A stretch of DNA of 64,000 nt from PFJX01 sp963713085 (GTDB lineage: Bacteria > Pseudomonadota > Gammaproteobacteria > Burkholderiales > Thiobacillaceae): the NCBI GenBank assembly GCA_963713085.1, contig CAVQKQ010000025.1:33253-97252 (forward strand). Direction: 5' to 3'. Numbering within the stretch: the stretch's first letter is position 1; the number at the start of each line of letters is the position of its first letter. The translations under genes and the position numbers were made by a program. Below the pieces are notes generated by a model. It had not been told where the DNA came from and did not search any database. It saw nothing but the letters and a program-made list of their open reading frames with translations. Below are positions 44,024 to 52,671 of this stretch, one piece after another.

Positions 44024-44656
44024 TCAGGTGCCTTTGCGGGGGAGGTTGAGCCCGATCGGGGGCACGCCGTAGGTCCAGTGTTTGCGCCAGGCCGCATAGA
44101 CCATGCCGGGGTATTCCGGTTTGCCAAGGCTGCCGTTGTAGCGGCCCAGGGCGCGGTACAGGTCGCCGTGTTCGATATCCAGGTAGTAGCGCAGGATGGT
44201 GCAGCCATAGCGGAGGTTGGTCCGCAGGTGGAACAGGTTTTGTTCCCGGGTGCCGATCAGATCGGTCCAGAACGGCATGACCTGCATGAAGCCCTGGGCG
44301 GTGGCGGAAGATACGGCATACTTGCGGAAGCCGCTTTCCACTTCTATCAGGCCCAGGACCAACTCCGGATCCAGGCCGGCGCGGGTGGCCTCGTATTGCA
44401 CGGTGTTGAGAAAATCCTCCCGGAATTCCGGGTCCGGGATGAAGCGGGTCAAGCGCTGATCCATCTCCACCAGCCAGCTCTTGACATAAGGCGTGTCGGC
44501 AAAGGCCGCCCGTTCCACGGCGGCGTCCGCGACTGCCTTGGACAGCTGGTATCTGACGCTGGCGGACAGGGGCTCGTATTTCTGGGCCCCAGCCCATGCG
44601 CTGCCCGTGGCAAAGGCAGCCAGCCAGATCAGAAGTTTCAGGCGTTGATTCGACAC
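44024..44656 (-). CDS. Lytic transglycosylase, SLT domain
   Basis: 210 residues with a signal peptide (LKLLIWLAAFATGSAWA). The transglycosylase core is LIEVESGFRKYAVSSATAQGFMQVMPF, with the catalytic Glu in VESGF, and the later RYYLDIEHGDLYRALGRYNGS. It cleaves peptidoglycan glycan strands in the periplasm. Its start lies 19 bases inside the end of proS, so it is probably transcribed with proS. Confidence 0.9.
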   Translation of the reverse strand: MSNQRLKLLIWLAAFATGSAWAGAQKYEPLSASVRYQLSKAVADAAVERAAFADTPYVKSWLVEMDQRLTRFIPDPEFREDFLNTVQYEATRAGLDPELVLGLIEVESGFRKYAVSSATAQGFMQVMPFWTDLIGTREQNLFHLRTNLRYGCTILRYYLDIEHGDLYRALGRYNGSLGKPEYPGMVYAAWRKHWTYGVPPIGLNLPRKGT

Positions 44657-46428
44657 TGCTTGATCCGTTCCTCGATAAAATTTGCTGCTTCTACTTGAGC
44701 AATCCGTGTGCCAGATGCGTCCCGGCGGCCCTGATATTCTAACATGCCGTCCTTCAACCCCCGTTCGCTCACCACCACGCGGTGGGGCACACCGATCAAT
44801 TCCATGTCGGCGAACATCACCCCGGGGCGCTCGTCACGATCATCCAGCACCACATCGATGCCGGCAGCCATCATCTCATTATAGAGACCCTCCGCCGCGT
44901 GCCGGACCGCCTCGTTGCGCTTTAGGCCGAGGGGGACGATGGCCAGTTCGAAGGGAGCCAGGCTCTGGGGAAAGACGATGCCGCGCTCGTCGTTGCCCTG
45001 CTCGATAGCGGCACCGACGATACGCGACACGCCAATGCCGTAGCAGCCCATGATCAGGACCTGGGACTTGCCGTTCTCGTCCAGGTACTTGGCCTCCAAG
45101 GACTGCGAGTACTTGGTGCCCAGTTTGAAGATGTGGCCCACCTCGATGCCGCGGCAGATGCCCAAGGTGCCCTTGCCATCCGGGCTGGGGTCGCCGGCCT
45201 GGGCGTTGCGAAGATCTGCGACCTGGGGCTCGGGCAGGTCCCGGCCGAAACTGACCCCGGTAAGGTGGAAGCCGTCTTCGTTGGCGCCACAGACGAAATT
45301 ACTCATCACAACTGCCGAACGATCAGCGATTATCCGTATTCCACTGATTGCAGTCATAGGCTCGCCTTGGGGAGACATGGCTTGCACGTACCGGTCTGGG
45401 ATGTTGACTGGTCCTATATAGCCACCCCGGCATTTCAGGTGCTTTTCAATTTCCCCATCCGTAGCGAACCGGAAATTGCCAATAATTTTTCCTAGCTTGA
45501 CTTCGTTGAGTTCGTGGTCGCCACGCAGCAATAGCATCACGAACCGCTCGCTCACGGTCGGTGCCTGTTCCTCAGCCATTACTGCGATTGCCTTGAGAAC
45601 CTGCGATGACGGCACACTGAAGAATTCGCTGACTTCCTCAATGGTTTTTTTCCCGGGAGTTGCAACTTTCTGCATTGCCTGGCTTGGAGCGGTGCGTTGT
45701 GCTACGGGCGCCATGGCCTCTGCCATCTCCACATTGGCGGCATAGTCGGAATCGGGACAGAAGGCGATGGCGTCCTCGCCGGAGTCGGCCAGAACATGGA
45801 ATTCGTGGGAGCCGGAACCGCCGATGGCGCCGGTGTCCGCCGCCACGGCCCGGAACTTGAGGCCGAGTCGGGTGAAGATGCGGGAGTAGGCGGCGTACAT
45901 GGTCTGGTAGGTCTCATCCAGGCTGGCTTCGGAGCCGTGGAAGGAATAGGCGTCCTTCATGAGGAATTCCCGGGCGCGCATGACGCCGAAGCGTGGCCTG
46001 ATCTCGTCCCGGAATTTGGTCTGGACCTGGTAGAAGTTCACCGGCAGTTGGCGGTAGGAGCGGATCTCCTTGCGGGCCAGATCGGTGATGACCTCCTCAT
46101 GGGTGGGACCGAAGCAGAAATCCCGCTGATGGCGATCCTTGATCCTCAGCATCTGGGGCCCGAATACGGCCCAGCGGCCGGATTCCTCCCACAATTCCGC
46201 GGGCTGCACGGCGGGCATGAGCAGTTCGATGGCGCCGGCCCGGTTCATCTCCTCCCGTACGATGGCCTCCACCTTGCGCAGGATGCGCAGGCCCAGGGGC
46301 ATCCAGGTATAGAGGCCGGATCCCAGTCGCTTGATGAGGCCGGCGCGCAGCATCAGCCTGTGGCTGACGAGTTCGGCCTCGGCGGGGGCTTCTTTGCTGG
46401 TGGAGAGGAAAAATCGGGATATCCGCAT
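44638..46428 (-). CDS. proS: Prolyl-tRNA synthetase (bacterial type with INS editing domain)
   Basis: 596 residues, class II synthetase. Motif 1 is near LRAGLIKRLGSGLYTWMPLG, motif 2 is FRDEIRPRFGVMRAREFLMKDAYSF, and motif 3 is GIGVSRIVGAAIEQ. The inserted editing domain lies between about residues 225 and 405. It charges tRNA-Pro and clears Ala mischarging. Residues about 256-376 (45301-45660) have much lower GC than the flanks, a possible recombinant patch. A C-terminal anticodon-binding domain is present. Single frame and full length. Confidence 0.96.
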   Translation of the reverse strand: MRISRFFLSTSKEAPAEAELVSHRLMLRAGLIKRLGSGLYTWMPLGLRILRKVEAIVREEMNRAGAIELLMPAVQPAELWEESGRWAVFGPQMLRIKDRHQRDFCFGPTHEEVITDLARKEIRSYRQLPVNFYQVQTKFRDEIRPRFGVMRAREFLMKDAYSFHGSEASLDETYQTMYAAYSRIFTRLGLKFRAVAADTGAIGGSGSHEFHVLADSGEDAIAFCPDSDYAANVEMAEAMAPVAQRTAPSQAMQKVATPGKKTIEEVSEFFSVPSSQVLKAIAVMAEEQAPTVSERFVMLLLRGDHELNEVKLGKIIGNFRFATDGEIEKHLKCRGGYIGPVNIPDRYVQAMSPQGEPMTAISGIRIIADRSAVVMSNFVCGANEDGFHLTGVSFGRDLPEPQVADLRNAQAGDPSPDGKGTLGICRGIEVGHIFKLGTKYSQSLEAKYLDENGKSQVLIMGCYGIGVSRIVGAAIEQGNDERGIVFPQSLAPFELAIVPLGLKRNEAVRHAAEGLYNEMMAAGIDVVLDDRDERPGVMFADMELIGVPHRVVVSERGLKDGMLEYQGRRDASGTRIAQVEAANFIEERIKQCRINA

Positions 46429-46489
46429 AATGGTTCAGGGGGGTTACAGGGCATGCGGATTTTAGCAGGGGGCGATTGGGGAGGGCCGG

Positions 46490-46984
46490 CTACCTGATGT
46501 GGGAGAGCTCCTTGTTGAGCATCTCGATGTTCTTTTCGTGCAGACGCACCGCATCCATCAGCTTGGTCATGTCGCTTCCTGGCTGCAGGCTGCCGCTGGC
46601 GAAGGCGGCGCGGGAAGCGGCCAGGTTGCGCTCCTCGCTATGGAGTTCCTGCTCCAAGAGTTGACGGCGCATGTCATCCCGCTTGCGCTGGGTACTGGCG
46701 TCGACCTTGGGGAAATAGCTGGGAGTCGTGGTGCGCCCCGAAGATTTCCGTGTTCCTGTACTGCCTTTGAGGGGGGTGATGGGTGGACTGAGCTTGTCCG
46801 GGATTACCAATTGGGGCTTGCTGCCCGGACGCGGCATGTTGGTATAGGTGACGAAACCGTTTTCATCGACGAATTTGTAAATCTCGGCCCGCGCAATGGC
46901 CGGGCCAGCCACACAGAGCACTAGCAGAAAGGCGCCCAGGAATGGCTTGAGGTCGCTTGTGGTGGTGGAGCAGGTCATCGGCAT
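46490..46984 (-). CDS. DUF4124-domain exported protein
   Basis: 164 residues from ATG 46984 (a 14-residue longer start at 47026 is possible). A hydrophobic signal (FLGAFLLVLCVAGPAIARA) is followed by AEIYKFVDENGFVTYTNMPRPG, the core of the DUF4124 domain, then a coiled-coil-like part (RQLLEQELHSEERNLAASRAAF ... LHEKNIEMLNKEL). Function unknown; likely periplasmic. It sits on the proS strand, 61 bases upstream of proS, and may share its transcript. Confidence 0.75.
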   Translation of the reverse strand: MPMTCSTTTSDLKPFLGAFLLVLCVAGPAIARAEIYKFVDENGFVTYTNMPRPGSKPQLVIPDKLSPPITPLKGSTGTRKSSGRTTTPSYFPKVDASTQRKRDDMRRQLLEQELHSEERNLAASRAAFASGSLQPGSDMTKLMDAVRLHEKNIEMLNKELSHIR

Positions 46985-47153
46985 TGTAGGAGTGAGGTCT
47001 CGTCGAGTGCTTGCAATTATAGGCACGCACCCCGGCCGATGATGTGCAGGAGGGTCGAGGTGATGATGTTCAGTGCGATCGGTGGAATACCAATTTCAAT
47101 TTGCATAGAAATTGCATGCACATGTCTCGGGAATTATCGTTGGACGGTCCTCC

Positions 47154-47183
47154 AAAAAAAAGGGCGGGATCACCCCGCCCTTT
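47154..47183 (-). terminator. Rho-independent terminator of glnA
   Basis: On the minus strand AAAGGGCGGG and CCCGCCCTTT form a 10-bp stem, then a run of eight T. It lies about 60 bases after the glnA stop. The remaining gap to the DUF4124 gene (46985-47153) holds no visible gene. Confidence 0.85.
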
Positions 47184-47242
47184 GTATATCGACTGTCGAG
47201 CCGAAAGGAGCCGAAAGCTTTCGGCCAATCAGCGTGGGTCCG

Positions 47243-48655
47243 TCAAACGCTGTAGTACATATCGAATTCGATGGGATGAGTCGTCATTCGCATGCGGGTG
47301 ACTTCCTCCATCTTGAGGTCGATATACGCATCGATGAACTCTTCGCTGAACACGCCACCGGCAGTCAGGAAGGCGCGATCCTTGTCCAGTTCATTCAGGG
47401 CCATGTCCAGGCTATGGCAGACGGTCGGGATCGCGGCTTCTTCCTCGGGCTCCAGGTCGTACAGGTTCTTGCTGGCGGGGTCGCCGGGGTGGATCTTGTT
47501 CAGGATGCCGTCCAGGCCGGCCATCATCATGGCGGAGAATGCCAGATAGGGGTTGGCGATGGGGTCGGGGAAGCGCACCTCGATCCGGCGGGCCTTGTCG
47601 GATGATACGTGGGGGATGCGGATGGAGGCGGAGCGGTTGCGGGCGGAATAGGCCAGCATCACCGGTGCTTCGAAGCCGGGAACCAGGCGTTTGTAGGAGT
47701 TGGTGCCGGGGTTGGTGATGGCGTTCAGCGCCTTGGCGTGCTTGATGATGCCGCCGATGTAATAGATGGCGATTTCGGACAGGCCGGCGTAGCCGTTGCC
47801 GGCGAACAGGTTCTTGCCGTCCTTCCAGATCGACTGGTGCACATGCATGCCCGAGCCATTGTCGCCGACGATGGGCTTGGGCATGAAGGTGGCGGTCTTG
47901 CCGTAGCTGTGGGCGACGTTGTGGACCACGTACTTCAGGATCTGGGTCCAGTCGGCGCGCTTCACCAGGGAGGCGAACTTGGTACCTATTTCGCACTGAC
48001 CGGCGGTAGCCACTTCGTGGTGGTGCACCTCGACCGGCACGCCCATTTCTTCCATGGCCATGCACATGGCGGAACGGATGTCCTGCAGGGAGTCGACAGG
48101 GGGTACCGGGAAATAGCCACCCTTGACTTTGGGACGGTGGCCTATGTTGCCGGCCTCGGTTTGCTCACCTGAGGACCAGGCCGCTTCCTCGGAATTGATC
48201 TTCACGCCGCTGCCGGACATGTCGTCGTGCCAGGTGACGGAATCGAAGATGAAGAATTCGGGTTCCGGCCCGAAATAGGCCGTGTCGCCCACGCCGCTGG
48301 ACTTCAGATAGGCCTCGGCACGCTTGGCGATGGAACGGGGGTCCCGGTCATAGCCCTTGCCGGTGTCTGGCTCGATGACGTCGCAGGTAAGGATGAGGGT
48401 GGGCTCATCCATGAAGGGATCCAGGTTGGCGGTATCGGGATCCGGCATCAGTAGCATGTCGGAGGCTTGGATACCTTTCCATCCGGCGATGGAGGAACCG
48501 TCGAAGGCGTGACCCTCACCGAACTTTTCGTCGGGATCAAAGGCGCTTACGGGTACGGAAACATGCTGTTCCTTGCCGCGGGTATCGGTAAAACGGAAAT
48601 CGACGAATTTGACGTCGTTTTCCTGAATCATTTTCACTACATCGGCAACCGCCAT
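47243..48655 (-). CDS. glnA: Glutamine synthetase type I
   Basis: 470 residues. MAVADVVKMIQENDVKFVDFRFTDTRGKEQH is the GSI opening. Active-site motifs are AYFGPEPEFFIFD, GDNGSGMHVHQSIW (ammonium/glutamate loop) and NRSASIRIP. KNLYDLEPEE contains the Tyr that GlnE adenylylates, so it is the GSI-beta, post-translationally controlled form. It makes glutamine from glutamate and ammonia. ATG 48655 is chosen; ten residues upstream lack similarity. It has a sigma-54-like promoter and its own terminator. Confidence 0.97.
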   Translation of the reverse strand: MAVADVVKMIQENDVKFVDFRFTDTRGKEQHVSVPVSAFDPDEKFGEGHAFDGSSIAGWKGIQASDMLLMPDPDTANLDPFMDEPTLILTCDVIEPDTGKGYDRDPRSIAKRAEAYLKSSGVGDTAYFGPEPEFFIFDSVTWHDDMSGSGVKINSEEAAWSSGEQTEAGNIGHRPKVKGGYFPVPPVDSLQDIRSAMCMAMEEMGVPVEVHHHEVATAGQCEIGTKFASLVKRADWTQILKYVVHNVAHSYGKTATFMPKPIVGDNGSGMHVHQSIWKDGKNLFAGNGYAGLSEIAIYYIGGIIKHAKALNAITNPGTNSYKRLVPGFEAPVMLAYSARNRSASIRIPHVSSDKARRIEVRFPDPIANPYLAFSAMMMAGLDGILNKIHPGDPASKNLYDLEPEEEAAIPTVCHSLDMALNELDKDRAFLTAGGVFSEEFIDAYIDLKMEEVTRMRMTTHPIEFDMYYSV

Positions 48656-48742
48656 TTCGAACTCCTCAATAGACTGAATAAGCAATCAGTGGAAATCCAC
48701 GGCCTGCATGGAAAGCATGTTCCATGCCACGCTCCAAGCCGG

Positions 48743-48759
48743 AGCAATCCATTGTGCCA
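48743..48759 (-). promoter_or_regulatory. Sigma-54-like promoter of glnA
   Basis: On the minus strand TGGCACA, then TTGCT, matches the -24/-12 consensus TGGCAC-N5-TTGCW, but the spacer is 6 bases rather than 5 (GG-N11-GC). It lies about 90 bases upstream of the glnA start, where such a promoter is expected. Imperfect TGCAC-type half sites (TGCAC at 48791, CGCACC at 48810) upstream could bind NtrC. The extra base could be an assembly error. Confidence 0.45.
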
Positions 48760-48889
48760 CAAGGATTCACGTCCAAGGGAGGGAGTTACATGCACAATAA
48801 TTGGGCGTGGCGCACCATTATGGGCATGTGTGTTGTTGCATTGCACTTAAGGCCTGCCCATACAATATGGCCACCCCTATTTTTCTGAC

Positions 48890-49702
48890 ATGCCAATGTC
48901 TGATCGTTATGCCGTTTTCGGCAATCCCATCGCCCATTCCAAATCGCCCCTGATTCATGCCGCCTTTGCCAGGCAAACCGGGCAGGACATCATCTATGAA
49001 GCACGTTTGGCGCCTCTGGATGGATTTTTCGAAGCCGTGGCAAGTTTCCAATCCGGGGGCGGGCGGGGTGCCAATGTGACCGTGCCCTTCAAGGAGCAGG
49101 CATTTTCGCTTGCTGACCGGCTGACCCCCCGCGCCGAGGCGGCGGGCGCGGTGAATACCCTCAAGTTCGAAGCCCATGGTGTGCTGGGTGACAACACTGA
49201 TGGCATTGGTCTTATCAACGATCTCACTGGAAATCTCGGCCTGAGCCTTGAAGGAAAGCGCATCCTTCTGATGGGTGCGGGGGGGGCTGCCCGGGGAGTG
49301 ATCAAACCGCTGTTGGAGTGTTTTCCCGGCAGGCTGTTCATCGTCAATCGTACAACAGAGAAGGCCATAGCCCTTGCGGGCCGTTTCGCATCCGCATCGC
49401 TTGAAGGCGGCGGGTACGATGACCTGACAGGCCAGCAATTCGATCTGGTGATCAACGCCACTGCCGCCAGTCTGGCTGGCGATTTGCCGCCTTTGTCCGG
49501 AGACGTTTTTGCCCCCGATGCCTGGGCCTACGACATGATGTACGGCAAGGAAACGCCGTTTCTGGGATTTGCGCGGACAGCGGGTGCTCATGCGGCCGAT
49601 GGGCTGGGCATGTTGGTGGAACAAGCCGCAGAGGCGTTTCTGCTTTGGCGGGGGGTGCGGCCGGACACGGCCCCCGTCATCGCCATGTTGAGGGCCGAAT
49701 GA
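48890..49702 (+). CDS. aroE: Shikimate dehydrogenase AroE
   Basis: 270 residues. Shikimate-binding FGNPIAHSKSPLIHAAFA, the catalytic Lys in NVTVPFKEQAF, the DNTDGIGLI motif, and the NADP loop MGAGGAARG with NRTTEKA are all present. It reduces 3-dehydroshikimate in aromatic amino acid synthesis. It is divergent from glnA. ATG 48890; ATG 48896 is an alternative. Its stop overlaps mtgA by 4 bases. Confidence 0.95.
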   Translation: MPMSDRYAVFGNPIAHSKSPLIHAAFARQTGQDIIYEARLAPLDGFFEAVASFQSGGGRGANVTVPFKEQAFSLADRLTPRAEAAGAVNTLKFEAHGVLGDNTDGIGLINDLTGNLGLSLEGKRILLMGAGGAARGVIKPLLECFPGRLFIVNRTTEKAIALAGRFASASLEGGGYDDLTGQQFDLVINATAASLAGDLPPLSGDVFAPDAWAYDMMYGKETPFLGFARTAGAHAADGLGMLVEQAAEAFLLWRGVRPDTAPVIAMLRAE

Positions 49703-50391
49703 TGTTGCGTCTGTTGTGGCGGGTGTTGCTGGCCTTGGTCGCGGTGGTCGTCCTCATGCAGCTTTGGTTCCTGGTGGCGGTACTTTGGTGGAAGGCCTTC
49801 GATCCCTCCTCCACCGCCTTTATGGAAGCCGGCCTGGATCGCTTGCAGGCGAAGCGCCCAGAAGCGGAGTTGCGTCAAAAGTGGGTCGACTATCCACATA
49901 TATCCATCCATCTCAAGAGGGCCGTGGTGGCCGCTGAGGACAGCCGTTTTCTGGAACATGAAGGTTTCGACCTGGAGGGGATGGAGGTTGCGATGAAAAA
50001 AAACCTGAAGAAAGGCCGCATCGTCGCCGGCGGCTCCACCATCAGCCAGCAACTGGCCAAGAACCTGTTTCTATCCGCGTCGCGCAATCCTTTGAGGAAG
50101 GTCCAGGAAGCCGTCATCACGGTGATGATCGAGCAATTGTGGAGCAAGCGCCGGATCCTTGAGGTGTATCTCAACGTCATCGAGTGGGGCAATGGCATAT
50201 ACGGGGCCGAGGCTGCGTCACGCCGCTACTTCAAGAGCACCGCCGCCAACCTGGGGCCGGATGAGGCCGCCATGCTGGCCGCAATGATCACCAATCCGCG
50301 CTATTACGAGGCACACCGTTCAGCCCCCGGTCTGCTCAAGCGCAAGGCCATCATTTCGGCCCGTATGTGGCAGGTGTATGTGCCCAGATGA
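49699..50391 (+). CDS. mtgA: Monofunctional peptidoglycan glycosyltransferase MtgA
   Basis: 230 residues (an in-frame ATG also at 49702). One N-terminal transmembrane helix (LLWRVLLALVAVVVLMQLWF), then the GT51 domain: EDSRFLEHEGFD (catalytic Glu), GGSTISQQLAKNLFL and KRRILEVYLNVIEWG. It polymerises lipid II glycan chains without a transpeptidase domain. Coupled to aroE by ATGA overlap. Confidence 0.94.
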   Translation: MMLRLLWRVLLALVAVVVLMQLWFLVAVLWWKAFDPSSTAFMEAGLDRLQAKRPEAELRQKWVDYPHISIHLKRAVVAAEDSRFLEHEGFDLEGMEVAMKKNLKKGRIVAGGSTISQQLAKNLFLSASRNPLRKVQEAVITVMIEQLWSKRRILEVYLNVIEWGNGIYGAEAASRRYFKSTAANLGPDEAAMLAAMITNPRYYEAHRSAPGLLKRKAIISARMWQVYVPR

Positions 50392-50419
50392 TGGGGCATG
50401 CTGGCCGGCGGTCAGCGAT

Positions 50420-51361
50420 TTACTTTCGCCAGATTCGCCAGCTCTGAAGCGCGCCCAAATGGGTTTGCAGGACGTCCCCCCGGGATACAGTCAGATCCAG
50501 GGAACGTATGCGCCCTGTCTGCAACCCGCGCAGCAGGGGAAGCAACCAGCCTCGTTCCACGGCCTGCCAGTCGGTTTCATGAGAGGTGTCGTCTAGACGG
50601 GGCGACAACATCACCAGGGCGCGGGGGGGATCACCCAGTGCGCGCAAGGTTTCCGGGGTGTCCATACATGGGATGCGGCTGGCGCGTGCCAGGGCAATAA
50701 GGTCGGGGTCGTCGCCATGGACGGCGTCGAATCTATTTTCCGGGGTGGCGGCCACGCCACCGCCCCAGGGCCAAAGACTGTTGATGGGAGCCAGTCCGGC
50801 CGACTCCCGGGCCTGATTCACCGGAAGTTCGTGGAGCAGAATCTGGGCCTCGTTGACCAAGCGCATCAGGGCGGGTGCATCGGGACCGGTCGGCAGGAAA
50901 TTCATCGCTTGGCGACCCCGCACCTCATCCAGTGGTGTGGTCGACAAATCCGCCGGCTCGGGAAACTTCAAATACCAGCGCTCCGGGTGCGGTTCAAAAA
51001 ATTCAAGGCCCTGCGCGGCGAAATACGGTTTCAGAACCGCTGCCAAGTCAACTCCTTCAGTAGGGCTGATGCCCAAACCATCCCTAAGGAACAGCCCGCG
51101 CATGCCAACCTCCAAATGCACGGGGTCTACCCGCAGCCAGTAGGCATCAGATACATCCAGCCCATCCATGGTGGCGCTCAGGGGGGCCAGCGGCCAGTCA
51201 CTTTGCCGGACCATGCCGAATGTCTGGCAAAGGCTTGCCATTAGGCCGGCTGCTTGCCTGACTGTCGTGCCGCGAGCCAGGAATTTCCCAAGGGTCGGGG
51301 AGGGATACGGCGGGCCCTGCAAGGTCGCTGGCAGGGAAAGGACAAGGTGAAGATATTCCAT
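50420..51361 (-). CDS. Conserved protein related to phosphoglycerate mutase-like COG4255
   Basis: 313 residues. It contains an N-terminal PYPSPTLGKFLARGT region and a strongly conserved-looking core with LWPWGGG (INSLWPWGGGVAATPENRF) and LHELPVNQARESAGLAPINS, which in databases is often called a regulatory or phosphoglycerate-mutase-like protein of betaproteobacteria. The function is not known to me. No membrane segment or signal. ATG 51361 chosen, as the longer start (51400) overlaps the promoter side of the next gene. Convergent with mtgA. Confidence 0.7.
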   Translation of the reverse strand: MEYLHLVLSLPATLQGPPYPSPTLGKFLARGTTVRQAAGLMASLCQTFGMVRQSDWPLAPLSATMDGLDVSDAYWLRVDPVHLEVGMRGLFLRDGLGISPTEGVDLAAVLKPYFAAQGLEFFEPHPERWYLKFPEPADLSTTPLDEVRGRQAMNFLPTGPDAPALMRLVNEAQILLHELPVNQARESAGLAPINSLWPWGGGVAATPENRFDAVHGDDPDLIALARASRIPCMDTPETLRALGDPPRALVMLSPRLDDTSHETDWQAVERGWLLPLLRGLQTGRIRSLDLTVSRGDVLQTHLGALQSWRIWRK

Positions 51362-51500
51362 GACACGATTATCGATTCGCTGGCTATGTGGGACGGTCAA
51401 GCAGATTCCAAAACCTGGTCTATAGTTGATCCTATCAGTCGGGTAAGCGCCCGCTTGAGAAGAGTGTTGCCATCACAATCAGCCTGAGGGGAAAACCGCT

Positions 51501-52286
51501 ATGTCAACCTTGTCTGTCAAATCCAACGATATGTCTTTCAACTTGCCGGATATCCGGGTTGTGGGTGCCGAACGCCCATTGCAATGGTTGAAAATGGGGC
51601 TCCACGATATGAAGCGGGCGTGGCCGATCTCCTTGGCCTATGGCGTGTTTTTTGCCGCCCTAGGTTGGGGACTCGTTAACTATGCGTGGAAAAACACCTA
51701 TTTGTCGATGGTTTTGACCACGGGATTTCTGTTGGTGGCACCTTTTTTCGCGTTGGGTTTTTACGAGGTATCCCGCCGACTTGAGCACCGTCATGGTCTT
51801 AGAGGAATCCAGCGGCATTTTTCGGTGATTTTTCGCAACATATCCTCCACAGGGTTGTTCGCCCTATTCCTGGGTTTCATCTTGAGTGCCTGGGAGCGGA
51901 TTTCCGCACTGATGGTTGGCGTATTCTTCAATGGTGACTTCGTATCCAACGGGTATTTCAGCTTGGGGGCATTATTCAGTACCAACCATCTAGGTTTCTT
52001 GGTCCCCTATGCCCTGTTCGGTGCCGTGATAGCCACCCTGGTTTTTTGCATGAGCGCGGTATCGCTGCCAATGTTGATTGATCGACGGGTGGATATGGTC
52101 ACAGCCATCGTCACCAGTCTCGTCGTGGTCAAAAACAACGCTTTGCCGATGCTAATCTGGGCCGGCATCATCGTTAGCTTGTCGACAATTGGTTTCCTTA
52201 CGTGGTTCGTAGGTCTGGTGGTCGTGTTCCCGCTATTGGGCCACGCTACTTGGCATGCTTACCGGGAACTTGTCGGGAGAAGTTGA
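51501..52286 (+). CDS. DUF2189-type integral membrane protein
   Basis: 261 residues with about six transmembrane helices (for example ISLAYGVFFAALGWGLVNYA; SMVLTTGFLLVAPFFALGFY; TGLFALFLGFILSAW). WLKMGLHDMKRAWPISLAYG and GFYEVSRRLE are typical of the DUF2189 family. Function unknown. It has somewhat lower GC than its neighbours. A strong terminator follows. Confidence 0.8.
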   Translation: MSTLSVKSNDMSFNLPDIRVVGAERPLQWLKMGLHDMKRAWPISLAYGVFFAALGWGLVNYAWKNTYLSMVLTTGFLLVAPFFALGFYEVSRRLEHRHGLRGIQRHFSVIFRNISSTGLFALFLGFILSAWERISALMVGVFFNGDFVSNGYFSLGALFSTNHLGFLVPYALFGAVIATLVFCMSAVSLPMLIDRRVDMVTAIVTSLVVVKNNALPMLIWAGIIVSLSTIGFLTWFVGLVVVFPLLGHATWHAYRELVGRS

Positions 52287-52322
52287 ATCCCATTATTGGT
52301 TTCCAGCAGTGAGCGATCAGTT

Positions 52323-52350
52323 AGGCCGGCATATCGCCGGCCTTTTTTTT
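52323..52350 (+). terminator. Rho-independent terminator
   Basis: AGGCCGGC and GCCGGCCT (8 bp) round ATATC, then eight T. Ends the DUF2189 transcript. Confidence 0.88.
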
Positions 52351-52377
52351 GCCGTTTATTTTAATTAAGCTAGTCCA

Positions 52378-52671
52378 ATGAGGCAGCTACAGAGCCGATT
52401 TCAGATCCCTACCAGTGGTAAAGGGCTCTACGATTTCACATCGCAAGTAGTCAACTGGATCGATGCGAGTGGCTTGCGGAATGGCATTGTGACCCTGTTC
52501 GTGCGCCACACTTCCGCCAGCCTGATGATCCAGGAGAACGCCGATGCCGACGTACAGATCGACTTGGAACGTTTTCTCTCACGCCTGGTTCCTGAACACG
52601 ACCCGCTATATCGCCACACCCTGGAAGGTCCGGACGACATGCCGGCCCCCGGAGTTCGACAGTTAATCTGA
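52378..52671 (+). pseudogene. yjbQ: yjbQ-like gene (UPF0047) cut off by an insertion element
   Basis: 97 residues where the family has about 140. The conserved part VRHTSASLMIQENADADVQ and HDPLYRHTLEGPDDMPA ends at 52652, where the IS begins; the last residues (VRQLI) come from IS sequence. Missing is the C-terminal half-core with the SLSIPV and WQGIYLFEHR segments. The remnant downstream of the IS is not yjbQ but gmd, so the original gene does not resume in the window. Confidence 0.88.
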
